Shown here: positions 7,279-15,217 of the stretch, piece after piece
How the letters are laid out: each line of letters starts with the position of its first letter
Position numbering within the stretch: position 1 is the first letter of the stretch
NCBI GenBank assembly: GCA_016178585.1
Contig: JACOTA010000066.1
Span: 1 to 34,243, forward strand
Direction of reading: 5' to 3'
Origin: Nitrospirota bacterium
Lineage (GTDB): Bacteria; Nitrospirota; Nitrospiria; JACQBW01
Length of the DNA: 34,243 bases
The notes under the pieces: model-generated
Databases searched by the model: none
What the model saw: the letters and a program-made list of their open reading frames with translations, nothing else
What the model was told of the DNA's origin: nothing
Program-made: the position numbers and the translations under genes

Positions 7279-7328
7279 CACCCTTTCAAGGCCGACGCGC
7301 CCAGTCGGTGTCCGGCTCAAGCGGGGTG
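7279..7328. other. Intergenic imperfect hairpin
   Basis: CACCC (7279-7283) pairs with GGGTG (7324-7328), and inside it CCGAC (7292-7296) pairs with GTCGG (7304-7308) around a 7-base loop. There is no T-run, so it is not a typical intrinsic terminator. Its size and the TTCAAGGCCGAC stretch recall integron attC arms, but the AAC/GTT core triplets are missing. Confidence 0.3.
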
Positions 7329-7360
7329 TCAGGCATTACCAATAACAGGAGCACTAAGAA

Positions 7361-8503
7361 ATGGCTATGGCGACGAAAACCTGGGGTACCATCCTGCTTT
7401 TCGTTCTCACGTTAGGATGCAGTACGAATTTCCCAAAAATTCCTGCTGAGGGGAGTATGCATGGACACATGTTAAGAACCACCGTAGATTCCGAAATCGC
7501 GCGATACTATCTCGAAGCTTATCTGGCGGATAAAAAAACCAATACACAGTTTGATAAACAAATTGAAACCGCGCTGGAAAGCGCCAAAACGATGCCCCTG
7601 TGGCATGAGAAGCTAAGCTATCTATCGAACCAGTTATCGGTGGATTTTGCCGCCCTGTATCTGGCTAAGTCCATATTAGAAGATTTGCGAAATCAGCGGG
7701 CTCAATCGGTTTATGAAGAATCCGTCAGACGAGACACACTGGAACGCGCGCTACCCAAATTACCCTCGGAGTCGTCATCCTATCTCGTACTTTTTGTGCC
7801 GGGCCTGTTCTATCAGTCGGAAAAAGAAAACGGTGCGGATTTGTCCAACCCCAGAAGGGTCGTGACGCAAATGGGTCTGGAAAACCGTTTTATTGAAATT
7901 GATCAAAGCGGCACTGTTGAGCATAACGCTGTTCTGATTGAACAAGCCATTCTTCATCATAGCGGTTCTGGTAAGGGGCTGATTTTAGTGAGCGCCAGTA
8001 AAGGCGGGCCAGAAGTCGCACTGGCTTTGAGTACTCTCGAAAAATTGCAACAACCCCATCAAGTCAAGGCATGGATCAACATCGGTGGTCTCCTGCAAGG
8101 CAGCGCTCTGGCTGATTCGGCTTTGGAGTGGCCAAAACGCGTCTTAGTCCGCTTTGTCTTTTGGTGGAAAGGTTGGGATTTGGCAAGCCTCGAGAGTATT
8201 ACCACTCAACAAAGTCAGACTCGCTTTCAAAAGTTTGCATTACCTAAACAGGTGCTCATCATCAATTACATTGGCATCCCCTTATCCGGTAATATCAGTC
8301 AGCGTGCAATGGATGGTTATCTTGACCTGCGCCATCAAGGGCCAAACGACGGCTTGACCTTGATCCCCGATGAGATTGCGCCAAACAACCGCACGATCGT
8401 GGAACTTGGATTGGATCATTTTCTATCGGCCCCGGATATTGACTTACGAACCGGCGCTCTGACTTACACCCTGATTCAGATGCTTTTAAAAACAAACCCT
8501 TGA
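7361..8503 (+). CDS. Lipoprotein with alpha/beta-hydrolase-like domain
   Basis: 380 residues. The signal ends in a lipobox (TLGC, Cys20). From about residue 138 the pattern is that of an alpha/beta hydrolase: YLVLFVPGLF as the first core strand, and LILVSASKGGPEVALAL with a nucleophile-elbow-like S-A-S-K-G-G centred on Ser213. A late Asp-containing loop and GLDHFLSAPD near the end could give the remaining triad residues. The N-terminal 130 residues are a helical domain I do not recognise. AGGAGC precedes the ATG. It lies between the ICMT and MsrA genes, ten bases before the latter's first possible start, so it is probably co-transcribed with msrA. Confidence 0.7.
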   Translation: MAMATKTWGTILLFVLTLGCSTNFPKIPAEGSMHGHMLRTTVDSEIARYYLEAYLADKKTNTQFDKQIETALESAKTMPLWHEKLSYLSNQLSVDFAALYLAKSILEDLRNQRAQSVYEESVRRDTLERALPKLPSESSSYLVLFVPGLFYQSEKENGADLSNPRRVVTQMGLENRFIEIDQSGTVEHNAVLIEQAILHHSGSGKGLILVSASKGGPEVALALSTLEKLQQPHQVKAWINIGGLLQGSALADSALEWPKRVLVRFVFWWKGWDLASLESITTQQSQTRFQKFALPKQVLIINYIGIPLSGNISQRAMDGYLDLRHQGPNDGLTLIPDEIAPNNRTIVELGLDHFLSAPDIDLRTGALTYTLIQMLLKTNP

Positions 8504-8557
8504 GGAGCGCCAATGAATCGAAGAATTTTTCTTAACAGGCTTTCAGGAGACACTTTC

Positions 8558-9199
8558 ATGAAAAGATTTGGTTTTAAGAATATTTGGATATTCGTCGCAC
8601 TTTGGATAGTCTTCGTTTCCATGCCTGGTCGCTCAGCTGAAATTCCCGTAAACCCGGATACCCGACTGGAAATAGCGACCTTTGCCGGAGGTTGTTTCTG
8701 GTGTATGGTTCCCCCTTTCAAGAAACTGGAGGGGGTCATTTCAGTCACTTCGGGCTATACGGGAGGTCATGTCGAAAATCCTACTTATGAGCAGGTTTCG
8801 GCCGGAGGAACGGGCCACGCCGAAGCTGTGCAGATTAAATACGATCCCGGTCGAATCAGTTATGGGACTCTGTTGAATGTTTTCTGGCATAACATCGACC
8901 CGACAGTCGTCGACTACCAGTTTTGCGATCATGGCAATCAGTACAGAAGCGAGGTTTTTTACCATACCGATATGCAGAAACGGCTGGCGGAGGAGTCCAG
9001 GGCCGCCCTCGAAAAAACAAAGCCGTTTAAGGGCCCCATTGTCACAAAAATAACCCCGGCGTTAAAATTTTACCCGGCAGAGGAATATCACCAGGATTTT
9101 TATAATAAAAGTCCTATTCGCTATAAATTTTATCGCCACCGTTGCGGGCGGGATCAACGGCTCGAAGAGCTATGGGGAAAATCAAACACTCCCCATTAA
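8558..9199 (+). CDS. msrA: Exported peptide-methionine (S)-S-oxide reductase MsrA
   Basis: 213 residues. A signal peptide (about 1-27, GRSA then E) precedes the MsrA domain, with the catalytic motif GCFWC (45-49), the segment GYTGGHVENPTYEQVSAGGT, and YHQDFYNK near the end; a late Cys in HRCGRD is a candidate resolving cysteine. The ATG at 8558 is chosen because AGGAGA precedes it and the signal peptide starts there; an in-frame ATG at 8513 would add 15 residues. A periplasmic MsrA repairs the S-diastereomer of methionine sulfoxide and complements the MsrP-like enzyme and the Met-rich peptide upstream. Family assignment is firm. Confidence 0.93.
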   Translation: MKRFGFKNIWIFVALWIVFVSMPGRSAEIPVNPDTRLEIATFAGGCFWCMVPPFKKLEGVISVTSGYTGGHVENPTYEQVSAGGTGHAEAVQIKYDPGRISYGTLLNVFWHNIDPTVVDYQFCDHGNQYRSEVFYHTDMQKRLAEESRAALEKTKPFKGPIVTKITPALKFYPAEEYHQDFYNKSPIRYKFYRHRCGRDQRLEELWGKSNTPH

Positions 9200-9204
9200 A
9201 AATG

Positions 9205-9888
9205 TTAGACCGTGATATAGGACAGTACTTTGCCCATGAGCTTGTTAATCTCGGCATACGCAGATTCAGTTGCCGCCCGTATGGCCTGTTCTGTTTGAAT
9301 ATATACGCCGTCACCCAACTCGCCGCGGCAGTTCCGAATAAGTAAATCGGCTGTCCGGGGCGTTGTTTCCAAATGGAACTGTAACCCGATGACGTTCTTG
9401 CCGATCTGGAATGCCTGATTTTCGCAAACGGAGCTTTTCGCGAGGCGCACAGCGCCAGGAGGCAGATCAAACGTTTCGCCATGCCAGTGAAACACTGGCA
9501 CTTGCCGAGGAAAGCGGAACACATCTCCGTTAGCGTCCACGGCTTCGATCGGGAACCAGCCGATTTCCTTCTCCGCATTGGCATACACCCGCGCGCCCAA
9601 CGCGCTTGCAATAAGTTGGGCGCCCAGGCAAACGCCCACGACCGACTGTCCCCGGCGAACGGCCTCTTGAAGGAACCGCTTTTCTTGCTTGAGCCACGGA
9701 TATTCCCGTTCGTCGTTAACACTCATCGGGCCGCCCATCGCGACCACGACGTCAACGGTCCGAGGGTTTGGCAGTTCCGATGACTCGTAGAAGCGAGTGT
9801 ATTGAACATCTGCCCCTGTCTCGGCCAGCCAGGCCTCGATACTCCCGAGACCTTCAAAAGGCACATGCTGAAGAACGTGAACCTTCAT
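9205..9888 (-). CDS. Class I glutamine amidotransferase (GMP-synthase-like)
   Basis: 227 residues. The nucleophile elbow GVCLGAQLIA places the catalytic Cys at 87; His172 and Glu174 in GLQFHLE complete the triad. VVVAMGGPMSVNDE is the family's oxyanion-strand region. Stand-alone proteins of this type are annotated as type 1 glutamine amidotransferases and often act in gamma-glutamyl or related hydrolysis; the substrate is unknown. GGCAGGAG precedes the ATG. The stop codon lies inside GTCTAAC on this strand and the gene starts shortly after GTTAGCC, so both ends carry integron-core-like sequence. It converges with msrA with only five bases between stops. Confidence 0.88.
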   Translation of the reverse strand: MKVHVLQHVPFEGLGSIEAWLAETGADVQYTRFYESSELPNPRTVDVVVAMGGPMSVNDEREYPWLKQEKRFLQEAVRRGQSVVGVCLGAQLIASALGARVYANAEKEIGWFPIEAVDANGDVFRFPRQVPVFHWHGETFDLPPGAVRLAKSSVCENQAFQIGKNVIGLQFHLETTPRTADLLIRNCRGELGDGVYIQTEQAIRAATESAYAEINKLMGKVLSYITV

Positions 9889-9912
9889 ATCTCCTGCCTG
9901 TCTCCTGTACGG

Positions 9913-11397
9913 CTAACGTTTAAAATGTGGAATCGCAGACTTTTTCAGCCTAACGATTGGGCTAACCGTGGTGAAAAAGCTGTGCGAAGCCCCGCTTTTG
10001 CACGGACGTGTTGAGCGATTTATCAAGCATCTGCATTTCGCAGATACCTCAGCTGAACCAAACCTGTGGGGTAGGTCTTGGACCCCACAAGCCGACCTTG
10101 TTTCCGCATCTTTAACTCCAAAGGGCTCACTGGACAAATTTAAGTTTAGAAATAAAACGCCTCCTTCCGATTTTAAAGACATTTTCTTTATTTCGAACAA
10201 TTCCTCTGGATGTTCCATCCGGTATTCTCCCAGACGCTTCACCCAGGCTTCCGGAACCAGATAGTGCGGTATTTTTTCAAAAGGAAACGGGGCGGGCAAT
10301 CCTTTTAACAAGGCAACATCCCGGCCTTCTACGGTTTCAAATTGAACCGGATAGTTCATTAAAGGGATGGAGATCAGGCCGAATAGCATCTTTGCAGGAA
10401 TAAACGTATCATGATTTATGGGAACAAGATCAAGTCTGTTTCCCATTGCTGTGACATTTAATTTCTCACCTTTTTGTGAAATGGCCGATAATCCTCCAAA
10501 AATCACATAATCACCGGCATATTTCTGTAGCGTTTGAATGGGGACTTTAACAGGTTTAAATTGAGGCGGGGGTGGAGGCTGAGGAGGCTGAATGCCATAT
10601 TTGGCCTCAAGCGCCAATTCCATTGCTTTCAGGCTAACCTGGTTGCCAAAACTTCGTGCTTCGGCTGTATTGGCCAGAATAACCACGCCTAGTTTTTGTT
10701 CCGGTAATACCGTCAGGGTTCCAAAGAAAGGAGGATATCCCCCGTCATGCCAGGCGATTCTGCTCACTCCTGATACCTCCAGTCCATTAAGCATCCAGGC
10801 CATCCCGATTTCATGTCCAAAATCGAGAGCCAATCCACGATATTGAGGGGTAAACATCTCTTTGAGGGTTTCCGGATTCAGGACCCGGCTCTCTTGTGAA
10901 CTTCCTTCAGCAAAAATAAATCTCATAAACTGCGCCATGTCTCTGACATTGGAAAGCATGGAACCGGCCGGCAGATCCCGAAGAGAGAGTCTACGCATCT
11001 CTTTTCCCTCTCGGTATCCTTTGGAATAATAGTTTCCAAAATCAGGGATAAGTCCGAAAGATGAATGAATCATCCCTAAAGGTTGCAATAAATCGCGTTG
11101 CATTGCCGTTTCATAATCTTCTCCGCTTATTTTTTCAATGATTCGACCTAAAAGACTAAAATCAAGATTGGAATATTTGTATTGAGTCTGCGGCGGGCTC
11201 GCCAGGCTTTCTTCTTTAAGAGTGTCAACCAATCGGGATAATGAATCCGGTTTTTCGACCCACATTCCTTTGAGATAGTCCGCAGGCAATCCGGAATGAT
11301 GGGCCATGAGAGATCTTGGCGTAATGGGGAGAGCGTGGCCAAACCGGCTTCGGATTGAAAAATCAGAAAGATAGTTTGTCGCCGTTAGCGATAACGG
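9913..11397 (-). pseudogene. Class C beta-lactamase-like serine hydrolase, truncated at the 5' end
   Basis: The frame matches serine hydrolases of the AmpC/PBP class but the N-terminal part with the S-x-x-K nucleophile is gone. What remains starts around SDFSIRSRFGHALPITPRSL and MAHHSGLP (Met at 11307), followed by the Y-S-N motif (YKYSNLDFSLLGRI), the H-D-G-G motif that replaces KTG, and a C-terminal lipocalin-like domain preceded by a proline stretch. Upstream the family-like frame runs into the 3' end of the MarR gene and stops at 11398. The last 55-60 residues (after about SSEPFGVKDA) do not look like the family and read through a hairpin region. Without S-x-x-K it cannot be an active hydrolase. 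Confidence 0.75.
9960..10016. other. attC-like imperfect hairpin
   Basis: A 57-base element bounded by GGCTAAC and GTTGAGC, whose AAC/GTT triplets are the conserved part of integron core sites. Inside, AAAAGC pairs with GCTTTT and GTG with CAC around a mostly unpaired centre, with single mismatched bases as in attC arms. It lies between the reverse-strand hydrolase remnant and the amidotransferase gene. Further dyads follow (ATCTGC/GCAGAT at 10029-10045, TGTGGGGT/ACCCCACA at 10065-10089). No integrase gene is in the window. Confidence 0.3.
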
Positions 11398-11833
11398 TCA
11401 TTGTGAGCGATTTATAAATACGAAGCTCCTTTCTGGTTAAACAGGAAAAAAAATCATGATCCGCGTTTTCTATTGCTACAATCGCTTTTGCGATGATTCT
11501 TTTTCCATGACCCGTGAACCTGATATTGACGGCTCTGCTGTCTAAATGAGATTGTTTTCTTAAGACAAACCCATTTTTCTCAAGCTGTCTAATGGATTTT
11601 GAAACTGTCATTTTGTCGATTTTCGCATGTTCGACAATATGCGCCTGGGTCGTCGGCTGACGCGTCTGCTCAAACCACCTGAGAGAAGCCATGATGGCGA
11701 ATTGCGTTTGAGTGATGCCGAACTCGCCGAGCACTTCGGCAAGTTTTCTCTGCCACAACGTGGTAATCTTCCAAAGCAGGAAACCTGCGCTCTCATCCGC
11801 CTTATCATGCTTAAAGGGCGATGGCTCAGACAT
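11363..11833 (-). CDS. MarR-family transcriptional regulator
   Basis: 156 residues with the winged helix-turn-helix: FGITQTQFAIMASLRWFEQT, KIDKMTVSKSIRQLEKNGFV as recognition helix, and the wing RKQSHLDSRAVNIRFTGHGK. It starts inside the end of the SRPBCC gene (8-base overlap), so the two are translationally coupled. One Cys lies at about residue 130. The last few residues (DKLSF) are encoded by sequence that in another frame belongs to the hydrolase remnant, so the extreme C-terminus may be non-native. It probably represses its own operon through the palindrome at 12278. Confidence 0.87.
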   Translation of the reverse strand: MSEPSPFKHDKADESAGFLLWKITTLWQRKLAEVLGEFGITQTQFAIMASLRWFEQTRQPTTQAHIVEHAKIDKMTVSKSIRQLEKNGFVLRKQSHLDSRAVNIRFTGHGKRIIAKAIVAIENADHDFFSCLTRKELRIYKSLTMTVIANGDKLSF

Positions 11834-12245
11834 TCAGTGCCCGCTCAATCAGCTTTTCTGTTTGCTCTTTCATTCCCTTCGCGACATCCTCCGCCACGAG
11901 CTTTCTCCAGAGGAAGGATAAGAACCCTTCGATGCTCACGGTGGTCTTGATCTCCATCTCGTTGCCCTGCGTGATAAATTCGTGCGATCCGCACATTCGG
12001 GCCAATGGAAAGCGAGTTAAATCCGTGAATGCTTTGTTGGGCTCCACTTTGATCAATTCAATCGTCACCTTTGGACCCCCTTTCGGTTTCAACAAAAAGA
12101 TATTGCCGGTCTTAAACTCGCCAACTAATTTGGCATATTCAATGTCGTTCTGCCAGGCATGCCATTGATTGACATCGGCCCATACTTTCCAGACTTGATC
12201 CGCTTTCAGTTTTTTTGTTTTTATGCTGTACGTTTTACTCCACAT
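11826..12245 (-). CDS. SRPBCC-family protein in operon with MarR
   Basis: 139 residues beginning MWSKTYSIKTKKLKADQVWK, the first strand and helix of the START-like fold, with W-A-D-V-N-Q-W-H-A-W and a long final helix (about 110-137). Ligand unknown. AGGAGG (12256-12251 on this strand) lies six bases before the ATG. It is the first gene of a two-gene operon with the MarR regulator. The arrangement suggests that a small hydrophobic compound bound by this protein or by MarR induces both. Confidence 0.83.
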   Translation of the reverse strand: MWSKTYSIKTKKLKADQVWKVWADVNQWHAWQNDIEYAKLVGEFKTGNIFLLKPKGGPKVTIELIKVEPNKAFTDLTRFPLARMCGSHEFITQGNEMEIKTTVSIEGFLSFLWRKLVAEDVAKGMKEQTEKLIERALNV

Positions 12246-12277
12246 GCCATCCTCCTGACTATGAATGATAGGAGATC

Positions 12278-12307
12278 AATAGTAAACTAGTTTACTATTT
12301 GTTGCAA
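12278..12307 (-). promoter_or_regulatory. MarR operator palindrome overlapping the SRPBCC-MarR promoter
   Basis: A perfect 22-bp palindrome occupies 12278-12299 (half-site AATAGTAAACT). On the reverse strand a -35 box TTGCAA (12307-12302) and a -10 box TACTAT (12284-12279) are separated by 17 bases, so the palindrome fills the spacer and the -10 box. Length and AT-rich dyad are typical of MarR operators, and the regulator is the second gene of this operon. Confidence 0.72.
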
Positions 12308-12373
12308 CCGTTATTTTCGATCAGCTCAATGGAAGAATAGAGAATAAATAGGATGAAATCAGGTCTACTGAGG

Positions 12374-12425
12374 TGATATTATAGCGTTACGTCAGTAAGC
12401 GGACTGACGAAGTAAAAATCCAGGA
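12374..12425. repeat. Hairpin repeat, copy 1
   Basis: About 52 bases nearly identical to 29812-29863. The core TTACGTCAGT (12387-12396), loop AAGCGG and ACTGACGAAGTAA (12403-12415) fold into a hairpin with a 3-base bulge, flanked by conserved TGATATTAT on the left and T-C-C-A-G-G-A on the right. It stands about 50 bases before the zinc-ribbon gene. There is no T-run, so it is not a simple terminator. Confidence 0.75.
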
Positions 12426-12473
12426 AGATGGCTTTAAAGTAAGCGGTATCTTTTTTATTACAAGGAGGAGCAT

Positions 12474-12713
12474 ATGGAAGGCAAGGTGCTATGCGAAAGC
12501 TGTGGAATGCCGATAGCAGGCGGGAAGTATTGCCAATATTGCGTCGACGAGAAGGGAAATCTACAAACGTTCGAGGAGCGTTTCGAGCGAATGGTGCAGT
12601 GGGTGTTCGGAAAAGAACCGTCAACTCCGCGCGCTGAGGTAGAAAGACGCACGCGGGCCCGCATGCAAACTCTGCCCGCTTGGAAAGAGCACCCGAAACT
12701 AAAGGCGAAATAA
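12474..12713 (+). CDS. Small zinc-ribbon protein
   Basis: 79 residues. CESCGMPIAGGKYCQYCVDE carries four Cys in the C-x2-C...C-x2-C spacing of the putative zinc-ribbon family (Zn_ribbon_2, PF12674). The rest (EERFERMVQWVFG) is helical and charged. AAGGAGGAG precedes the ATG. It is followed after one base by the DUF3052 gene and then DUF1697, so the three form a transcript. Biological role unknown; zinc binding is inferred from the Cys pattern. Confidence 0.83.
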   Translation: MEGKVLCESCGMPIAGGKYCQYCVDEKGNLQTFEERFERMVQWVFGKEPSTPRAEVERRTRARMQTLPAWKEHPKLKAK

Positions 12714-12714
12714 C

Positions 12715-13140
12715 ATGGCTGGATATTCTGGATCTTCGCTTCCCAAGAAGCTCGGTCTCAAGCCGCCCATGACTTTGGTTGCCATTGATGCCCCGCAGGA
12801 ATATCGCTCATGGCTTGGTGAACTGCCTGCGGGTGTTCATATCGTTACAAAGGTTGCCAAAACGGTTCAGGCGGCGCATTTCTTCGTCACAAAGCGCTTA
12901 CTCTTGGAACAAAATCTGGCGAGATTTCGCAAACAACTGGAGCAGTCCGGGTTCGTGTGGGTCTCTTGGCCGAAGAAGGCGTCAAAGGTCGAAACAGACA
13001 TCACCGAAGACACCATAAGGGAAGTCGCGTTGCCACTCGGGCTCGTTGACATTAAAGTGTGCGCTGTCAGTGATGTATGGTCCGGGCTAAAGCTTGTCAT
13101 TCGCAAAAGTGAAAGAACAGCAGGCAATTTTTACCAGTAG
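12715..13140 (+). CDS. DUF3052-family protein
   Basis: 141 residues beginning MAGYSGSSLPKKLGLKPPMT, the recognisable opening of DUF3052, with FVWVSWPKKASKVETDITED and REVALPLGLVDIKVCAVSDV as the second conserved block. These small cytosolic proteins have no established biochemical role. The gene starts one base after the zinc-ribbon stop codon, indicating tight coupling, and is intact at both ends. Confidence 0.87.
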   Translation: MAGYSGSSLPKKLGLKPPMTLVAIDAPQEYRSWLGELPAGVHIVTKVAKTVQAAHFFVTKRLLLEQNLARFRKQLEQSGFVWVSWPKKASKVETDITEDTIREVALPLGLVDIKVCAVSDVWSGLKLVIRKSERTAGNFYQ

Positions 13141-13159
13141 CCATAGAAAGCAAGATCGG

Positions 13160-13729
13160 ATGAACACTTACATTGCCCTACTAAGGGCTATTAATGCCGG
13201 CGGTGTCAATTCACTGTCCATGAAGGACTTGGTGAAACTGCTGGAAAGTATGGGGCTCGGAAACATCAAGACCTATATACAAACCGGCAACGCTGTTTTT
13301 CTTGGCAAGGAAACCGATGCAATAGAACTTCCCGATAAGATCAAGGCCAGGATTAAGCGCAGCCATGGATTTGCCCCTGAAGTGATTCTCTTGAGGCTGG
13401 AGGAGTTGGAATGCGCGATTGCATCTAACCCTTACCCGGAAGCCGATTCAGACCCCAAAGCATTGCACCTGACCTTCTTGACCTGCACGCCAAAAGCGCC
13501 GGATTTGGCCGCTCTCGATAAAATTCGGAAAGAGAGCGAGCGCTTCGTGCTCAAGGGCAGAGTTTTTTACTTTCACGCGCCCGAAGGAGTTGCGCGATCA
13601 AAGTCGTTCTCGCGAATCGAAAAATCGCTCGGTGTTTTCGGCACGGCGCGCAACTGGCGTACAGCTAGCAGGATTCTGGAAATGGCCCGGCAGATCGCAT
13701 CAACCGACGCCGCTTTGCGGCATGGATGA
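13160..13729 (+). CDS. DUF1697-family protein
   Basis: 189 residues. MNTYIALLRAINAGGVNSLS followed by KTYIQTGNAVFLG and the end RSKSFSRIEKSLGVFGTARNW are the DUF1697 hallmarks. These proteins have a ferredoxin-like duplicated fold and no known enzymatic activity. ATG 13160 is chosen because homologues begin M-x-x-Y-I-A-L-L-R; an upstream in-frame start at 13094 overlaps the previous gene. A second, N-terminally truncated DUF1697 copy (about 60 percent similar by eye) is fused to another gene at 30410. Confidence 0.9.
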   Translation: MNTYIALLRAINAGGVNSLSMKDLVKLLESMGLGNIKTYIQTGNAVFLGKETDAIELPDKIKARIKRSHGFAPEVILLRLEELECAIASNPYPEADSDPKALHLTFLTCTPKAPDLAALDKIRKESERFVLKGRVFYFHAPEGVARSKSFSRIEKSLGVFGTARNWRTASRILEMARQIASTDAALRHG

Positions 13730-13741
13730 TAACTTAATCCC

Positions 13742-15190
13742 CTACTGAAACCAGGCTTCAAGGGCGATGATTCCCCCTAACATGGCTACACCGGCCGCGG
13801 AGAGGGCGGGAAGTATCCGATTTATCCGGCTGAATTTTTCAAATCTGCCGATCATCCCTTTTAGATAAACCATCAGAATGCCGATTCCAATCAGAGTGCT
13901 CGCAAGCCCCATGCTAAACGCCAGAATCAAAAAAAGGCCAAACACAATCTGATGAAAAGCGATTGCGCCAAGTAAAACAACCAGAGCGGACGGACAGGGG
14001 ATAATTCCACCGCTGATTCCCAACCCCAGAAGAGTGGTCGAACCGATGCTTCCGTCAGGATGTGATAAATGAGAATGTCCATGGTGATGAGAGTGGGCGT
14101 GATGGCCTCCATCTTCGTGCTCCCTATGATGGCTGTCCGTGAGGGTCTGCTGGCGGTTTAAAGAACGGATTCTTTTTATGAACAGACTCGCGCCGATGAC
14201 CAAAATCATCAGACCGGAAAAAAGCCCCAGCCAGGGATAGAGCCGTTCAGGAAGAATATATTTTGATAAATAAAGGGTTAAGAACCCCAAAATGAAGACG
14301 CCGGCCGTATGGGAAAGGGTAACGATTAAACCAAGGGCAAAAACGTGTCGCGCTTTGGCGCGGGATCCGATTAAGTATCCGGCAACAATCGTCTTTCCAT
14401 GGCCGGGAGACAAAGCATGAAAAGTCCCCAGGCCAAAGGCAATCAGCAAAGAGACCCAGATCATCGCCCCCTTTGGGGATGTCCCATTGATTAACTCCGT
14501 GAACTTGTCTGTGGGGGTCTTCATGGGTCTGGCGTTAGCGCCCCCGTTTTTTCCAAAGGAAGCGGATTGGGTCAAAGGCCCGGTTTTATAGTAAAAATGA
14601 GCATCCAGAGTTTGTGGAGGGCTTTTGATTTCTTTTTCCGGGTAGGAACGGAGCTCATTCCCTGAGATCGGAACGGAGGAACCCACGAGCGTAATTTCTT
14701 TATCTCCAGCCGCGGAAACCTCTTTCCATCCCGTCCGGCCCGCATAATTGTTATCTTGATAGAAAACCTCTGCCGTTTCGTTTCTCGGGACGCTTGATTC
14801 GGCCTGGTAGACAATCGAAATCCGGAGAGTGGGAAGCCCGCCCGATCCGGGCGGAAACTTGATCTCCTGAGAAAGAGGCGTTAGTTTTTTTTCATTTCCG
14901 CTAATTTTAAGCGTGAGTCCCCTGGTCAATTCCACTCTCTTGATCATTAGATAAGCCTCTTGTTCGGAGAGGGTGATCGTTCCATTTTGGTCCGTGTCCA
15001 TTTTCTGCCGTTCCTGGAAGGTTGGAATTTCCGCAAAATCAAGAATATAACGAATTTCAATCCCTTTGTCTCTTGCCTGAATCCCCGAATAGTGGTTAAT
15101 AGAAAAATTTCCCATCGGATGGGCTTCTGATAATTCTAAATGGGCAAGAACCCCGATTAAACTCAAAAATAAAATAAGATATCGTTTCAT
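13742..15190 (-). CDS. NicO-type nickel/cobalt transporter with extracytoplasmic EF-hand domain
   Basis: About 482 residues. A signal peptide (AHLELSEAHPMGNFS) leads into an extracytoplasmic domain of about 200 residues carrying a canonical EF-hand calcium loop, DTDQNGTITLSE. The membrane part has about six helices with the NicO signature HALSPGHGKTIVAGYLIGSR, and a His-rich cytoplasmic loop (HHAHSHHHGHSHLSH) likely to bind metal. Family members move Ni2+/Co2+ or act as efflux proteins. Start: ATG 15190 has GGAG at good spacing; ATGs at 15193 and 15202 are in frame. It is the last gene of a reverse operon with TPR, DUF4331 and lipoprotein genes, 27 bases after the TPR stop. Confidence 0.85.
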   Translation of the reverse strand: MKRYLILFLSLIGVLAHLELSEAHPMGNFSINHYSGIQARDKGIEIRYILDFAEIPTFQERQKMDTDQNGTITLSEQEAYLMIKRVELTRGLTLKISGNEKKLTPLSQEIKFPPGSGGLPTLRISIVYQAESSVPRNETAEVFYQDNNYAGRTGWKEVSAAGDKEITLVGSSVPISGNELRSYPEKEIKSPPQTLDAHFYYKTGPLTQSASFGKNGGANARPMKTPTDKFTELINGTSPKGAMIWVSLLIAFGLGTFHALSPGHGKTIVAGYLIGSRAKARHVFALGLIVTLSHTAGVFILGFLTLYLSKYILPERLYPWLGLFSGLMILVIGASLFIKRIRSLNRQQTLTDSHHREHEDGGHHAHSHHHGHSHLSHPDGSIGSTTLLGLGISGGIIPCPSALVVLLGAIAFHQIVFGLFLILAFSMGLASTLIGIGILMVYLKGMIGRFEKFSRINRILPALSAAGVAMLGGIIALEAWFQ

Positions 15191-15217
15191 CATACGCTCC
15201 ATCCTGGTTACGGCTGG

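Noticed and set aside
7279-7328. Intrinsic terminator after the ICMT gene
   Set aside because: The hairpin is imperfect and no T-run follows it; the downstream gene is in the same direction and could be co-transcribed.
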